Assembly: GCF_025244725.1 (NCBI RefSeq)
Contig: NZ_CP104203.1
Span: forward strand, 3,348,001 to 3,412,000
Origin: Chryseobacterium oranimense
GTDB lineage: Bacteria > Bacteroidota > Bacteroidia > Flavobacteriales > Weeksellaceae
Direction of reading: 5' to 3'
Length of the DNA stretch: 64,000 bases
The translations under genes were made by a program, and so were the position numbers. Shown one piece after another: positions 52,535 to 61,060 of the stretch; position 1 is the stretch's first letter; each line of letters starts with the position of its first letter. Below the pieces are notes generated by a model. The model was not told where the DNA came from. It saw only the letters and a list, made by a program, of their open reading frames with translations, and searched no databases.

Positions 52535-53185
52535 ATGTTTATCAAGGATTATATCTCAAAAGACTTTCCGTGTTTTAGCCTTACTGACTCAATAGAATCA
52601 GCAAGGAATATGTTAGAGGATTTTGGATATTCCCATATTTTCATAAAAAAATCCCATCACTTCTACGGAGCTATTGCGGAAGACTTTCTTTATGAAGATG
52701 ACGGGATATTGAAGGACCTTGAACACCAGATCGAGCGCTTTGCCATTCTGGAAGACAATAATATCATGGACAGCATCCGTCTGTTCTATACCTTCAATGC
52801 CAATGTGATTCCGGTAATCAATAAGAACGAAAAATATCTCGGGTATATTACCTGTGAGGATATTTTTCAGAATCTTTCCAGATATCCTCTGTTTTCAGAA
52901 ACCGGAGCTATTCTTACCATAGAAACTCCGGCCAGAAAGTATTCGATGACGGAAATCGCCAATATTGTGGAAAGCAACAATTCGAAGTTCTATGGCGGAT
53001 TCATCACTTTAATGTCGGATGAAGTAATCCAGGTAACCATTAAGATCAGCAATGAAAACCTGTCTTCGATAGACGCTACTTTTGATCGCTACGATTATAG
53101 AATTGTTGAAAAATACTATTCTGATGAAAAATCGGATCTGTTTAAGGACAGGTTTGGGTTTTTCCAAAAATTCATAGAAATATAA
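52535..53185 (+). CDS. CBS-domain protein
   Basis: The 216-residue protein carries a pair of CBS motifs in the N-terminal 130 residues (FSLTDSIESARNMLEDFGYSHIFI, MDSIRLFYTFNANVIPVINKNEKYLGYITCEDIF), which bind adenosine nucleotides in other proteins, followed by an ACT-like C-terminal segment (about 135-215; GAILTIETPARKYSMTEIANIV). It starts 1 nt before nadK's coding run (stop 53185, next start 53187), so the two are co-transcribed; the same CBS-NAD kinase pair occurs in other Flavobacteriia, as I recall. A role in adenylate or NAD sensing is inference. Confidence 0.85.
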   Translation: MFIKDYISKDFPCFSLTDSIESARNMLEDFGYSHIFIKKSHHFYGAIAEDFLYEDDGILKDLEHQIERFAILEDNNIMDSIRLFYTFNANVIPVINKNEKYLGYITCEDIFQNLSRYPLFSETGAILTIETPARKYSMTEIANIVESNNSKFYGGFITLMSDEVIQVTIKISNENLSSIDATFDRYDYRIVEKYYSDEKSDLFKDRFGFFQKFIEI

Positions 53186-53186
53186 C

Positions 53187-54053
53187 ATGAAGGCAGCCAT
53201 ATATTCTCAGAAAAAAGACCTCGATACTTTTTTATATTTAAGCAAGTTTATCTCAGAACTTGAAACCAGAGGCGTAAAATCTGTTCTTTATGATGAAATG
53301 GCTGAAGCGCTTCAGTTCTCAAAGATATTTGAAACATTCAACAGCAAGCAGGACCTTCTGGACAAAGAAGTAGACCTTTTCTTTACTTTCGGAGGCGACG
53401 GAACAATTGTGAATTCATTAACCTTCATTGAAGATCTGGAAATCCCGATTGTCGGTGTAAATACCGGAAGATTAGGTTTTTTGGCCAGCTTTACTAAAGA
53501 AGAAGCTTTCAAAGAACTTGATGCTATCCTGAAAGGTGATGTGAAAACAAGCCGCCGTGCCGTGATTGAGGTTGTTTCTCCAAAATCCGGTGATTTTTTT
53601 CCGTACGCACTGAATGACGTTACTGTTTCCAGAAAAGAAACCACCTCTATGATTACGGTGGATTCCTATATCAATGACGAATTTTTAAATGTATTCTGGG
53701 GAGACGGCGTAATTGTTTCCACTCCCACAGGGTCTACCGCCTACTCTTTAAGCTGCGGTGGGCCGATTATCTCTCCGAATAACGAAAACTTTGTCATTAC
53801 CCCTATTGCTCCGCACAACCTGAATGTAAGACCATTGGTTGTAAATGACAGGGTAGAAATAAAATTTAAAGTAGAAAGCAGGGTGCCGCAGTATTCTCTT
53901 TCGCTGGACTCACGACTGGTCCATATAGAAACCGATAAAGAAATTATCATCAAAAAGGCCTCTTTTCAGATCCTTCTGGTACAGCCGAACCATTTAAGCT
54001 TCTACGAAACGATCCGTCAGAAGCTGCTTTGGGGCAGGGACAAAAGAAATTAG
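53187..54053 (+). CDS. nadK: NAD kinase
   Basis: The 288-residue enzyme phosphorylates NAD to NADP in the cytoplasm. Motifs are LFFTFGGDGTIVNSLTFI (GGDGT loop, about 65-82), VGVNTGRLGFLASF (NE/D-type substrate region) and STPTGSTAYSLSCGGPII. The length is usual. It follows the CBS protein gene by 1 nt and precedes the aldolase gene by 71 nt. Confidence 0.95.
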   Translation: MKAAIYSQKKDLDTFLYLSKFISELETRGVKSVLYDEMAEALQFSKIFETFNSKQDLLDKEVDLFFTFGGDGTIVNSLTFIEDLEIPIVGVNTGRLGFLASFTKEEAFKELDAILKGDVKTSRRAVIEVVSPKSGDFFPYALNDVTVSRKETTSMITVDSYINDEFLNVFWGDGVIVSTPTGSTAYSLSCGGPIISPNNENFVITPIAPHNLNVRPLVVNDRVEIKFKVESRVPQYSLSLDSRLVHIETDKEIIIKKASFQILLVQPNHLSFYETIRQKLLWGRDKRN

Positions 54054-54124
54054 TAATTCCTCAAAAATGATTACCTTTACAGGAATTTTAAAAACGCCTA
54101 ATAATTTAAAATAAAAAGTAAAAC

Positions 54125-55195
54125 ATGAGCAGAATTTTTCCGGCAGGAGTTGCCACAGGTCAATTAGTTACTGATATTTTTCAGTATGCCAAAGAAAACA
54201 AATTTGCACTGCCTGCAGTAAACGTAATTGGTTCAAGCAATGTAAATGCTGTTATGGAAACCGCAGCGAAATTAAATTCTCCTGTAATTATCCAGTTTTC
54301 AAACGGCGGAGCTGCTTTTAACGCAGGAAAAGGATTAAACAACGACGGCCAGAGAGCAGCAATTTTAGGATCAATTGCCGGGGCTAAACATATTCATACT
54401 CTTGCAGAAGCTTACGGAGCTACTGTCATTTTACATACGGACCACTGTGCAAAGAAACTTTTGCCTTGGATCGACGGGTTATTAGATGCAAGTGAAGAGC
54501 ATTATAAGCAGACCGGAAAATCTCTTTATTCTTCTCATATGCTTGATCTTTCTGAAGAATCTCTGGAAGAAAACCTTGAAATCTCTACCAAATACTTCGA
54601 AAGAATGGCTAAAATGCAGATGACTTTAGAAGTAGAGATCGGAGTTACAGGTGGTGAGGAAGACGGAGTTGATAATTCAGATGTTGATAACTCTAAATTA
54701 TACACTCAGCCTGAAGATATCGCTTACACTTACGAAAAATTAAAAGCGATTTCCGACAATTTTACTATTGCAGCAGCATTTGGTAACGTACACGGAGTTT
54801 ACAAGCCAGGAAACGTAGTTCTTACGCCAAAAATTCTTGACAATTCTCAGAAATACGTTCAGGAGAAATTCGGAACAACGGCTAAGCCGGTAAACTTTGT
54901 ATTCCACGGAGGTTCAGGATCTACTTTGGAAGAGATCAGAGAAGCGATCGACTACGGAGTTATCAAAATGAATATTGACACTGACCTTCAGTTCGCTTAC
55001 ACAGAAGGAGTTAGAGACTATATGGTTAACAATATTGATTATTTAAGATCTCAGATCGGAAACCCAGAAGGAGAAGAAAAACCGAACAAAAAATTCTATG
55101 ACCCAAGAGTTTGGGTAAGAAAAGGTGAGGAAACTTTCTCTACAAGACTGGTTAAAGCGTTTGAAGACTTAAATAACGTAAATACTTTAAAATAA
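54125..55195 (+). CDS. fbaA: Class II fructose-bisphosphate aldolase
   Basis: The 356-residue zinc aldolase cleaves or forms fructose 1,6-bisphosphate in glycolysis and gluconeogenesis. The zinc ligand region is ILHTDHCAKKLLPW (about 102-115, Asp106 and His107), with MTLEVEIGVTGGEEDGVD, NVHGVYKPGN and VFHGGSGSTLEEI (phosphate/Zn His). The length and start fit the FbaA class (E. coli 359). Single gene; accD follows with its own promoter. Confidence 0.96.
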   Translation: MSRIFPAGVATGQLVTDIFQYAKENKFALPAVNVIGSSNVNAVMETAAKLNSPVIIQFSNGGAAFNAGKGLNNDGQRAAILGSIAGAKHIHTLAEAYGATVILHTDHCAKKLLPWIDGLLDASEEHYKQTGKSLYSSHMLDLSEESLEENLEISTKYFERMAKMQMTLEVEIGVTGGEEDGVDNSDVDNSKLYTQPEDIAYTYEKLKAISDNFTIAAAFGNVHGVYKPGNVVLTPKILDNSQKYVQEKFGTTAKPVNFVFHGGSGSTLEEIREAIDYGVIKMNIDTDLQFAYTEGVRDYMVNNIDYLRSQIGNPEGEEKPNKKFYDPRVWVRKGEETFSTRLVKAFEDLNNVNTLK

Positions 55196-55201
55196 GAACT
55201 G

Positions 55202-55209
55202 TACATTTG
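55202..55209 (+). promoter_or_regulatory. -7 promoter box of accD
   Basis: TACATTTG fits TAnnTTTG exactly and lies about 80 nt before the accD ATG at 55288. Confidence 0.5.
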
Positions 55210-55287
55210 TATTAATGTAAAAAGTATTCATAAATGGATACAGTTTACATTAATACATTTTACATTTATACCCCTAATACAATCAAA

Positions 55288-56142
55288 ATGGCATTCGACT
55301 GGTTTAAAAGAAAAGCAAAAAACATTACCACCTCTACTGATGAAAAAAAGGATGTTCCCAAAGGCCTTTGGCATCAGACTCCATCAGGAAAAATAGTGGA
55401 GCATGATGAACTGAGAAGAAACAACTACGTTTCTCCTGAAGACGGATTTCATGTAAGAATAGGAAGTGCAGAATTTTTTGACATCCTTTTTGACGAAGGT
55501 AAGTTCACTGAACTGGATGCCAATGTTGAAAGTATTGACATCTTGAATTTCAAGGATACAAAACCTTATAAAGACCGCTTAAAAGAAGTAAAAGCAAAAA
55601 CAAAGCTTACAGATTCCATCAGAAACGCAGTAGGAACCGTAAAAGGAACTGAAATGGTAGTTTCTTGTATGGATTTTGCTTTTATCGGTGGATCTTTAGG
55701 TTCTGTAATGGGTGAAAAGATCAGAAGAGCAGTGGATTACTGTATCGCCAATAAACTTCCGTACATGATCATCTGCCAGTCCGGAGGAGCAAGAATGCAG
55801 GAAGCAACCTACTCCCTGATGCAGCTTGCCAAAGTACAGGCTAAGCTTGCCCAGCTATCTGAAGCAGGACTTTTATACATCGCTTACCTGTGTGATCCTA
55901 CTTTTGGAGGAATTACAGCGTCTTTCGCTATGACAGCAGACATTATCATGGCTGAACCAGGGGCACTGATTGGTTTTGCGGGCCCAAGAGTAATCCGTGA
56001 AACAATCGGAAGAGATCTTCCTGAAGGTTTCCAGACTTCTGAATTCCTACAGGAAAAAGGATTTGTAGATTTCATTGTAAAAAGAACAGAAATTAAAGAT
56101 ACGGTAGCTAAAACAGTCAATTTATTAGCTGTAAATGCTTAA
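55288..56142 (+). CDS. accD: Acetyl-CoA carboxylase carboxyltransferase subunit beta
   Basis: The 284-residue beta subunit joins biotin-carried CO2 to acetyl-CoA to make malonyl-CoA, the first step of fatty acid synthesis. Crotonase-fold motifs are [41 protein letters not shown] and [36 protein letters not shown] (quoted in part). I chose ATG 55288 ([12 protein letters not shown]); an upstream ATG at 55234 adds an unrelated 18 residues. The N-terminal zinc-ribbon usual in AccD (two Cys pairs) is replaced by residues without Cys ([26 protein letters not shown]), which I recall as a Flavobacteriia trait. Confidence 0.95.
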   Translation: MAFDWFKRKAKNITTSTDEKKDVPKGLWHQTPSGKIVEHDELRRNNYVSPEDGFHVRIGSAEFFDILFDEGKFTELDANVESIDILNFKDTKPYKDRLKEVKAKTKLTDSIRNAVGTVKGTEMVVSCMDFAFIGGSLGSVMGEKIRRAVDYCIANKLPYMIICQSGGARMQEATYSLMQLAKVQAKLAQLSEAGLLYIAYLCDPTFGGITASFAMTADIIMAEPGALIGFAGPRVIRETIGRDLPEGFQTSEFLQEKGFVDFIVKRTEIKDTVAKTVNLLAVNA

Positions 56143-56163
56143 GATCTGTAACAAACACTATAC

Positions 56164-56193
56164 AATCTCTCTCTAATTAGGGAGAGATTTTTA
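56164..56193 (+). terminator. Terminator of accD
   Basis: AATCTCTC (56164-56171) and GAGAGATT (56182-56189) with inner pairing and an AATT loop, followed by TTTTT. The following gene starts at 56197. Confidence 0.85.
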
Positions 56194-56196
56194 TTT

Positions 56197-56712
56197 ATGA
56201 GGACTTTTAAGATATTTTTTAATGCCATCCGCAGCATGAGCCTGAAAAAGATCATGCGTCTTTTATCGCTCCTTCTTCCCCATCCCATTTTTGCAATACT
56301 AAGCTTCTATGCAACGGTACAAACCTTTAGCATTGCCCAGAAAAAATTCCCGAAGACAGCCTCTAACAATGGTATTGGGAATGCCTACAGACATGCATTA
56401 TGGTGCTGTTTCATTATGATGTACTGCTGCAAGGTCTCCTCTCCCCAAAAAGCATTGGATTTCTGTAAAAGGTTAACGGATATGCATGAAGAACTCTTCC
56501 CCAATGAGCCTTTGGAAACCAAAATGGACCTTCACAACAACAAATTCGGAATGGATTATTTCATGGAACTGCTTCCGGGAATCCACAGGCAGTTTTTTGA
56601 GAAGGGCTTTTTTATCGATAGTCTCGAAAAGAAGATGACCGATGCAAAAGTTTTGAAAAGTCTGGATGATGATTTTGATGGGCATCTTGTTTATTTGGAT
56701 GATCAAAATTAA
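56197..56712 (+). CDS. DUF6973-like protein of unknown function
   Basis: The 171-residue protein starts with a basic helix and a hydrophobic stretch (IMRLLSLLLPHPIFAILSFY). A central motif IGNAYRHALWCCFIMMYCC and DLHNNKFGMDYFMELLPG resembles the family with conserved NAxRHA and DxHNN segments (DUF6973 as I recall). Cys-Cys pairs in the middle are unusual. It starts 3 nt after the accD terminator run and ends at the 29-bp inverted repeat. Function unknown, and the family call is tentative. Confidence 0.55.
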   Translation: MRTFKIFFNAIRSMSLKKIMRLLSLLLPHPIFAILSFYATVQTFSIAQKKFPKTASNNGIGNAYRHALWCCFIMMYCCKVSSPQKALDFCKRLTDMHEELFPNEPLETKMDLHNNKFGMDYFMELLPGIHRQFFEKGFFIDSLEKKMTDAKVLKSLDDDFDGHLVYLDDQN

Positions 56713-56813
56713 AAATGCTTCGACTTCGCTCAGCATGACACAGGTAAGTTATTCCACTCATATAGAAGCTGTTAGTATTAGCACTGTCATGCTGAGCGAA
56801 GTCGAAGCATTTT
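56712..56813. repeat. Perfect 29-bp inverted repeat, REP-like
   Basis: The left arm at 56712-56740 (AAAATGCTTCGACTTCGCTC and onwards to GACA) is matched exactly by its reverse complement at 56785-56813, with a 44-nt spacer. The arms are G+C-richer than the spacer. The core CTTCGACTTCGCTCAGCATG is, from memory, a dispersed element in Flavobacteria genomes. It lies between two genes on the plus strand and could act as a terminator. Confidence 0.75.
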
Positions 56814-56906
56814 CGTAAATATTTTGAAATAAAGAGTTCTACAATAAAAGTTTTTTCAAGTTTTACATTTAATTTATTATCTTTTCTAAAATTTTAATTT
56901 AATCGA

Positions 56907-58310
56907 ATGGTCCTTAGCAGAATTTGGTCGGCTTTCATTATCATTGCCATAGCCATAGCCGGTATTAAATACATTACGTCAGACCACTACAAAACCATCT
57001 TTAATGATATGGTAGTAGGAAAAGGTGGAGATACGGTTCAGATTGCTTCACAGCCAATGAATACACTCTCCCCTGTTGTAAGAGACAGCCTGATGAAAAA
57101 AAATGATTTTGCAGACAGCAGGATCCATTACAAAACTGATTCTTTAAAACAGGAAGCAAAGGTTTACCGCGTTCAGGAAGCAGATGGGGTGATCGGGACT
57201 TCAGAAACAGCGGTTAAAATCTGTATCGGTCTCATCGGAATTATGACCCTATTCATGGGATTCATGAGTATTGCTGAAAAAGCAGGCGGAATTAATCTTT
57301 TAAGCCGTTTTATACAACCTTTTTTCTCGAAATTATTCCCTGATATTCCTAAAAACCACCCAGCTTTCGGGCATATGCTGATGAATTTCAGCGCCAATCT
57401 CCTGGGACTTGACAATGCCGCAACTCCATTTGGCCTAAAGGCTATGGAAAGCTTACAAACTTTAAATCCCAATAAAGATACAGCCAGCAATTCGCAGATT
57501 ATGTTTCTGTGTCTCCACGCAGGAGGAATGACACTGATCCCGGTTTCCATTATTGCAATAAGGGCCTCAATGGGATCTAAAACCCCGACTGATATTTTTC
57601 TCCCATGTATGATTGCTACTTTTGCAGCAACATTGGCAGCAATGATTATTGTTTCTTTATATCAGAAAATCAATTTATTAAAACCTGTCGTTCTTGCTTA
57701 TGTAGGTGGAATTTCAGCTGTTATTGCGCTTCTGGTTGTTTATCTTGTTCAATTAAGCAAAGATGAACTGGATACTTTCAGTAAAGTACTAAGTAACGGA
57801 CTGATTCTCTTTATCTTCCTCGCCATAGTACTGGGAGCGGTTTATAAAAAAATCAACGTTTTTGATGCATTTATTGAAGGGGCAAAAGAAGGGTTCACCA
57901 CCTGCGTCAAGATTATTCCTTATTTGGTTGGAATGCTAATCGCAATCTCCCTTTTAAGAACTTCCGGTGTTTTTGATGTCATCATAGACGGAATGAAGTG
58001 GGTTGCCAACACAGCGGGTTTTGATCCAAGATTCGTGGACGGTCTTCCAACGGCATTAATCAAACCCCTTTCCGGTTCCGGAGCCAGAGGAATGATGGTA
58101 GATACCATGTCTACTTTCGGTGCAGATAGTTTCCAGGGCAAACTTGCGGCGGTTCTTCAGGGAAGCTCAGATACGACGTTTTACGTGATCGCTGTTTATT
58201 TCGGGGCCGTAGCCGTAAAGAACACAAGATATACGGTAATTGCTATGCTTCTGGCGGATTTAGTAGGTGTTATTGTTTCAATTGCACTGGCGTATCTGTT
58301 TTTTGCTTAA
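56907..58310 (+). CDS. SpmA-SpmB fusion, nucleoside-recognition domain protein
   Basis: The 467-residue membrane protein joins the two halves that Bacillus encodes as spore maturation proteins SpmA and SpmB. The N-terminal half has LSRIWSAFIIIAIAIAGIKY, ETAVKICIGLIGIMTLFMGFMSIAEKAG, and FSANLLGLDNAATPFGLKAMESLQ (Gate motif, quoted in part). The C-terminal half starts after a linker near residue 280 and has TCVKIIPYLVGMLIAISLLRTSGVFD, PLSGSGARGMMVDTM and GSSDTTFYVIAVYFGAV. About nine membrane segments are visible. The host is not a spore former, so an envelope or transport role is likely. Single gene after the 29-bp inverted repeat. Confidence 0.88.
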   Translation: MVLSRIWSAFIIIAIAIAGIKYITSDHYKTIFNDMVVGKGGDTVQIASQPMNTLSPVVRDSLMKKNDFADSRIHYKTDSLKQEAKVYRVQEADGVIGTSETAVKICIGLIGIMTLFMGFMSIAEKAGGINLLSRFIQPFFSKLFPDIPKNHPAFGHMLMNFSANLLGLDNAATPFGLKAMESLQTLNPNKDTASNSQIMFLCLHAGGMTLIPVSIIAIRASMGSKTPTDIFLPCMIATFAATLAAMIIVSLYQKINLLKPVVLAYVGGISAVIALLVVYLVQLSKDELDTFSKVLSNGLILFIFLAIVLGAVYKKINVFDAFIEGAKEGFTTCVKIIPYLVGMLIAISLLRTSGVFDVIIDGMKWVANTAGFDPRFVDGLPTALIKPLSGSGARGMMVDTMSTFGADSFQGKLAAVLQGSSDTTFYVIAVYFGAVAVKNTRYTVIAMLLADLVGVIVSIALAYLFFA

Positions 58311-58362
58311 GAGAATGGTGGCTTCGAGAGCCTCCGGTTACTTTAAATATAAAAAATCAATT

Positions 58363-58755
58363 ATGATCACAGATAAAGAATTCACATTAAGATTAATACG
58401 TCAGCTAACTCAAGCACTGGAAAAACTTATTTTAGACAAGCCAGAAGAAAGTTTAATGCAGAAAGAATTAGATTTTGATTCTTTGATGAGGGACATTTTC
58501 AAATTTGATTTTACGACACTTTCCTTAAAAACAAAAGAAGAAATTATAGAAATCGTTAACGAGAGACAGGAAAGAGATCACAAAGATTATTATGAAATGC
58601 TGGGTAATCTTTTCTATTTTAAAGGCAGGGGAGAAAAAAATAATCAGTTTTTAGACAAAGCAAAAACGTTCTACGAATTGTATCTCCAGACCAGCGGTAT
58701 TTTCGCACTGCCTGTGATCAATAGAATCAATGAAATAAAAAAAGCACTTGAATAA
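58363..58755 (+). CDS. Conserved small helical protein, unknown function
   Basis: The 130-residue protein is predicted all-helical, with MITDKEFTLRLIRQLTQALEKL and LDKAKTFYELYLQTSGIFALPVINRINEIKKALE as most regular parts (quoted in part); the second resembles a single TPR-like hairpin. I chose ATG 58363; the frame is open upstream to 58267 inside the SpmA-SpmB gene, but that part is an overlap. It is 52 nt after the preceding stop and ends in a bidirectional terminator. Function unknown. Confidence 0.65.
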   Translation: MITDKEFTLRLIRQLTQALEKLILDKPEESLMQKELDFDSLMRDIFKFDFTTLSLKTKEEIIEIVNERQERDHKDYYEMLGNLFYFKGRGEKNNQFLDKAKTFYELYLQTSGIFALPVINRINEIKKALE

Positions 58756-58764
58756 AGTGCTTTT
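58740..58764. terminator. Bidirectional terminator between two converging genes
   Basis: AAAAGCACTT (58740-58749) and AAGTGCTTTT (58755-58764) form a 10-bp stem with a 5-nt loop, flanked by A and T runs. The stop codon of the plus-strand gene lies inside it. Confidence 0.85.
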
Positions 58765-58770
58765 GTATTT

Positions 58771-59691
58771 TTAGAAGGTTATTTTATAAGTTCCTGTGGA
58801 GGATGTACTTGCCTTTTCAGCTTTCACATATTTCTTAACCCATGCTACTGCATTCGATGTAATGCAGGGATCGGATGTTCCACCTGATCTTTTTGCTGAA
58901 ACTACATTCCCGGCTTTATCTACAGTGTAAGCAACCGTAATTGTCCCACTTGATTTACAGCTGTTTGCGGGCTGTTCTCCACCTCTCCCCATAGTTCCAG
59001 GGATGTATCCAACCAGTTTTCTGTCAATGCCTACTTTGCTGTCTCCGTTTCCGTCACCCCCTAAAGGATCTCCAGCGTTTCCTATTCCGGTTCCTGTACC
59101 CTGGCTGCCGGCTTTTGTTCCTCGTCCTCTGATTAGGTTTCCGATGGCTGCATTTCCTTTTCCGTCACCGCTTCCGGTTTTGGAATTAGCTGTTGTTGCT
59201 CCTGCTTTTTTAGTTGTTTTTGAACTGCTTGAACTTGTTGAAGTCTTTTTATCTGTCTTTTTTGATTCCTCTTTTTTCGGAACACTTACTTTTGAATTGT
59301 TCCCAGTGATCACCTTTTCTTTTACCTCTGTTTTCTTAGGCTCAGGCGCAGGTTCCGGTTTTACTACCGTTTTGGTTTCCGGAACAGGGGTTTCTGCAGG
59401 CTCTGGTGTTACTTCTTCCGTAGCAGCAGCTAAACTTCCCGGCTGGTCGGCGGGCTCTTCAATACCGTTTCCATTCCTGTTGTCTCCGAAGTTAACAAGC
59501 ATTGTTGTGATCACTTCATCTTTCTGCTTATCCAGTTCCGGCTTCAATTTATAAAGAAAAACAAAAAGTAAAATTGCAGACCAGATAAGGATAGAAAGTA
59601 GGGCACTTTTTATCCTGTCTTTATTTTGCTCATTTTTGTTTACAGTGTAACTTTTCATCTTAAATGATTCTTCCCGGCTGTCCGGAGACAT
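58771..59691 (-). CDS. TonB-like energy transducer
   Basis: The 306-residue protein has one N-terminal membrane helix (about residues 28-45, ALLSILIWSAILLFVFLY), a long periplasmic linker rich in Pro/Glu/Lys (about 85-140) and Gly/Ser/Lys (about 145-210), and a C-terminal domain ending NSCKSSGTITVAYTVDKAGNVVSAKRSG and VKKYVKAEKASTSSTGTYKITF (quoted in part), which is the TonB/TolA-type C-terminal fold. It is the third gene of an ExbB-ExbD-TonB operon; its ATG overlaps the exbD stop by one base. It should power TonB-dependent receptors such as the one at 1-1438. Whether it serves as TonB or TolA is not decidable. Confidence 0.85.
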   Translation of the reverse strand: MSPDSREESFKMKSYTVNKNEQNKDRIKSALLSILIWSAILLFVFLYKLKPELDKQKDEVITTMLVNFGDNRNGNGIEEPADQPGSLAAATEEVTPEPAETPVPETKTVVKPEPAPEPKKTEVKEKVITGNNSKVSVPKKEESKKTDKKTSTSSSSSKTTKKAGATTANSKTGSGDGKGNAAIGNLIRGRGTKAGSQGTGTGIGNAGDPLGGDGNGDSKVGIDRKLVGYIPGTMGRGGEQPANSCKSSGTITVAYTVDKAGNVVSAKRSGGTSDPCITSNAVAWVKKYVKAEKASTSSTGTYKITF

Positions 59692-60089
59692 TATTTATCT
59701 TTAACGGTTGCAATAGCAATATTAAATTTATTCTTTTCAGCAATTTCCATTACAAAAACTACATCTTTGTGCATGGTATTTTCGTCTGCCCGTATGGTAA
59801 AAGACTTGTTAGCCTGACCTGTTAGTTTACTGACAATCAATGCTTCCAGCTGGTCTCTTGTCACGGGGCTATCATCTACAAAATAAGACCCATCCGGCTT
59901 AATGCTTACTGTCAAAGGATTAGGAATATTATCTTCTACCGCCCCGGCTTTTGGTAACTTTACATCAATCGCACTCTGATTGGCAGCTGATGAAGTGATC
60001 ATAAAGAATATCAGCATCAGCAAGATAACATCGGTCATCGCTGCCAAACTGAATTCGGGATTTGCTTTATTTCTTCTCTGAATTTTCAT
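59691..60089 (-). CDS. exbD: ExbD/TolR family biopolymer transport protein
   Basis: The 132-residue protein has one N-terminal membrane helix (about residues 12-35, FSLAAMTDVILLMLIFFMITS) containing the conserved Asp of the proton path (Asp20 approximately; MTDVILLMLIFFM), then a periplasmic ExbD domain (AIDVKLPKAGAVED, PDGSYFVDDSPVTRDQLEALI). It lies between exbB (96-nt gap) and the TonB-like gene (1-nt overlap). It forms the proton channel with ExbB. Confidence 0.92.
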   Translation of the reverse strand: MKIQRRNKANPEFSLAAMTDVILLMLIFFMITSSAANQSAIDVKLPKAGAVEDNIPNPLTVSIKPDGSYFVDDSPVTRDQLEALIVSKLTGQANKSFTIRADENTMHKDVVFVMEIAEKNKFNIAIATVKDK

Positions 60090-60185
60090 CTGTTTATATT
60101 TACTTTTTTAATGGTCAGATGGAATCGCTCGATCCATTAGTCTTTGAAAGAAAAATATCTTTGTAAGCGATTTCATAACAAAGAT

Positions 60186-60890
60186 TTATAAAGGTTTGTT
60201 GATAAGGTCTAAAAATTCCCCTGACATGTTCTGTGCTTTCAATACAAACTTATCAATTCTGGTCAAAAGAATATTATAGAAAAAGTTAGCAGGAATAGCT
60301 ACAGCCAAACCTACCGCCGTTTGTCCCAAAGCCGTATAAATACCTTCAGACAATGTTTTTGGTGAGAAAGACCCTGTTGCATGGGAAAGGTTGAAAAAGG
60401 CGATGATCATCCCGATAACCGTTCCCAAAAGTCCCAGCATAGGTGCAATACTCGGTACCACAGCCAGAAGATTCAGGTTTTTCTCCATATTGGCTACCTC
60501 TACCTGGGCCTGGGATTCCATGGCGCTTACAATATCTGAAACAGGACGTCCAAGCCTTGAAATTCCTTTTTCCAGAATTCTACCTTCTGGAGAGTTCTGT
60601 CTTTTACAGTAATCTGCGGCAGATTCTATTTTTCCTTCTTTGATAAAATCTTCAATATTATCCATGAAGTTGGCATCTGTTTTTGAAGTCAGCCTTTTGA
60701 TAAAGAAAAAGCGTTCAAAAAACAGGTACAGTGAAAATACACCCAAAGCCAAAACGGTAACCATCACTATTTTAGCGAAAGCCCCTCCGTGGAACATGAT
60801 CTTCCAAAATGAAAATTCTAAATCGTCTGTTGCAACTGCAGGAGCAGTAATCTGTGCAAATAAAATCTGAGTAAGTTCCGTTAACAGCAT
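60186..60890 (-). CDS. exbB: MotA/TolQ/ExbB proton channel protein
   Basis: The 234-residue protein has three membrane segments: about residues 38-58 (IVMVTVLALGVFSLYLFFERFF), then VPSIAPMLGLLGTVIGMIIAFFNL (about 145-168) and TALGQTAVGLAVAIPANFFYNIL (about 186-208, quoted in part), the two conserved TolQ/ExbB channel helices. The promoter TACATTTG is at 60927-60920, and exbD and the TonB-like gene follow. It is the first gene of the operon that energises outer-membrane transport. Confidence 0.93.
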   Translation of the reverse strand: MLLTELTQILFAQITAPAVATDDLEFSFWKIMFHGGAFAKIVMVTVLALGVFSLYLFFERFFFIKRLTSKTDANFMDNIEDFIKEGKIESAADYCKRQNSPEGRILEKGISRLGRPVSDIVSAMESQAQVEVANMEKNLNLLAVVPSIAPMLGLLGTVIGMIIAFFNLSHATGSFSPKTLSEGIYTALGQTAVGLAVAIPANFFYNILLTRIDKFVLKAQNMSGEFLDLINKPL

Positions 60891-60919
60891 TAATGTGAAT
60901 TTTTATAAAAATTTAACGA

Positions 60920-60927
60920 CAAATGTA
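60920..60927 (-). promoter_or_regulatory. -7 promoter box of the exbB operon
   Basis: On the minus strand TACATTTG fits TAnnTTTG exactly and lies 29 nt before the exbB ATG. Confidence 0.55.
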
Positions 60928-61060
60928 GTGGAATATTATGAATTGCTCTCTTAAAAATTGCTTAAAAACAACTTAAAATTTGTTATGAATGGAAAACAGC
61001 AAATTTCTTTCCAAAAGAAAATTTGAAAAGAAATTTGTTTAAAATATAAAGAGAAAATGC

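Noticed and set aside
59003..59554. 183-codon plus-strand ORF opposite the TonB-like gene
   Set aside because: Its Pro/Phe/Val-rich composition is the complement of the Gly/Lys/Ser-rich linker; no family pattern.
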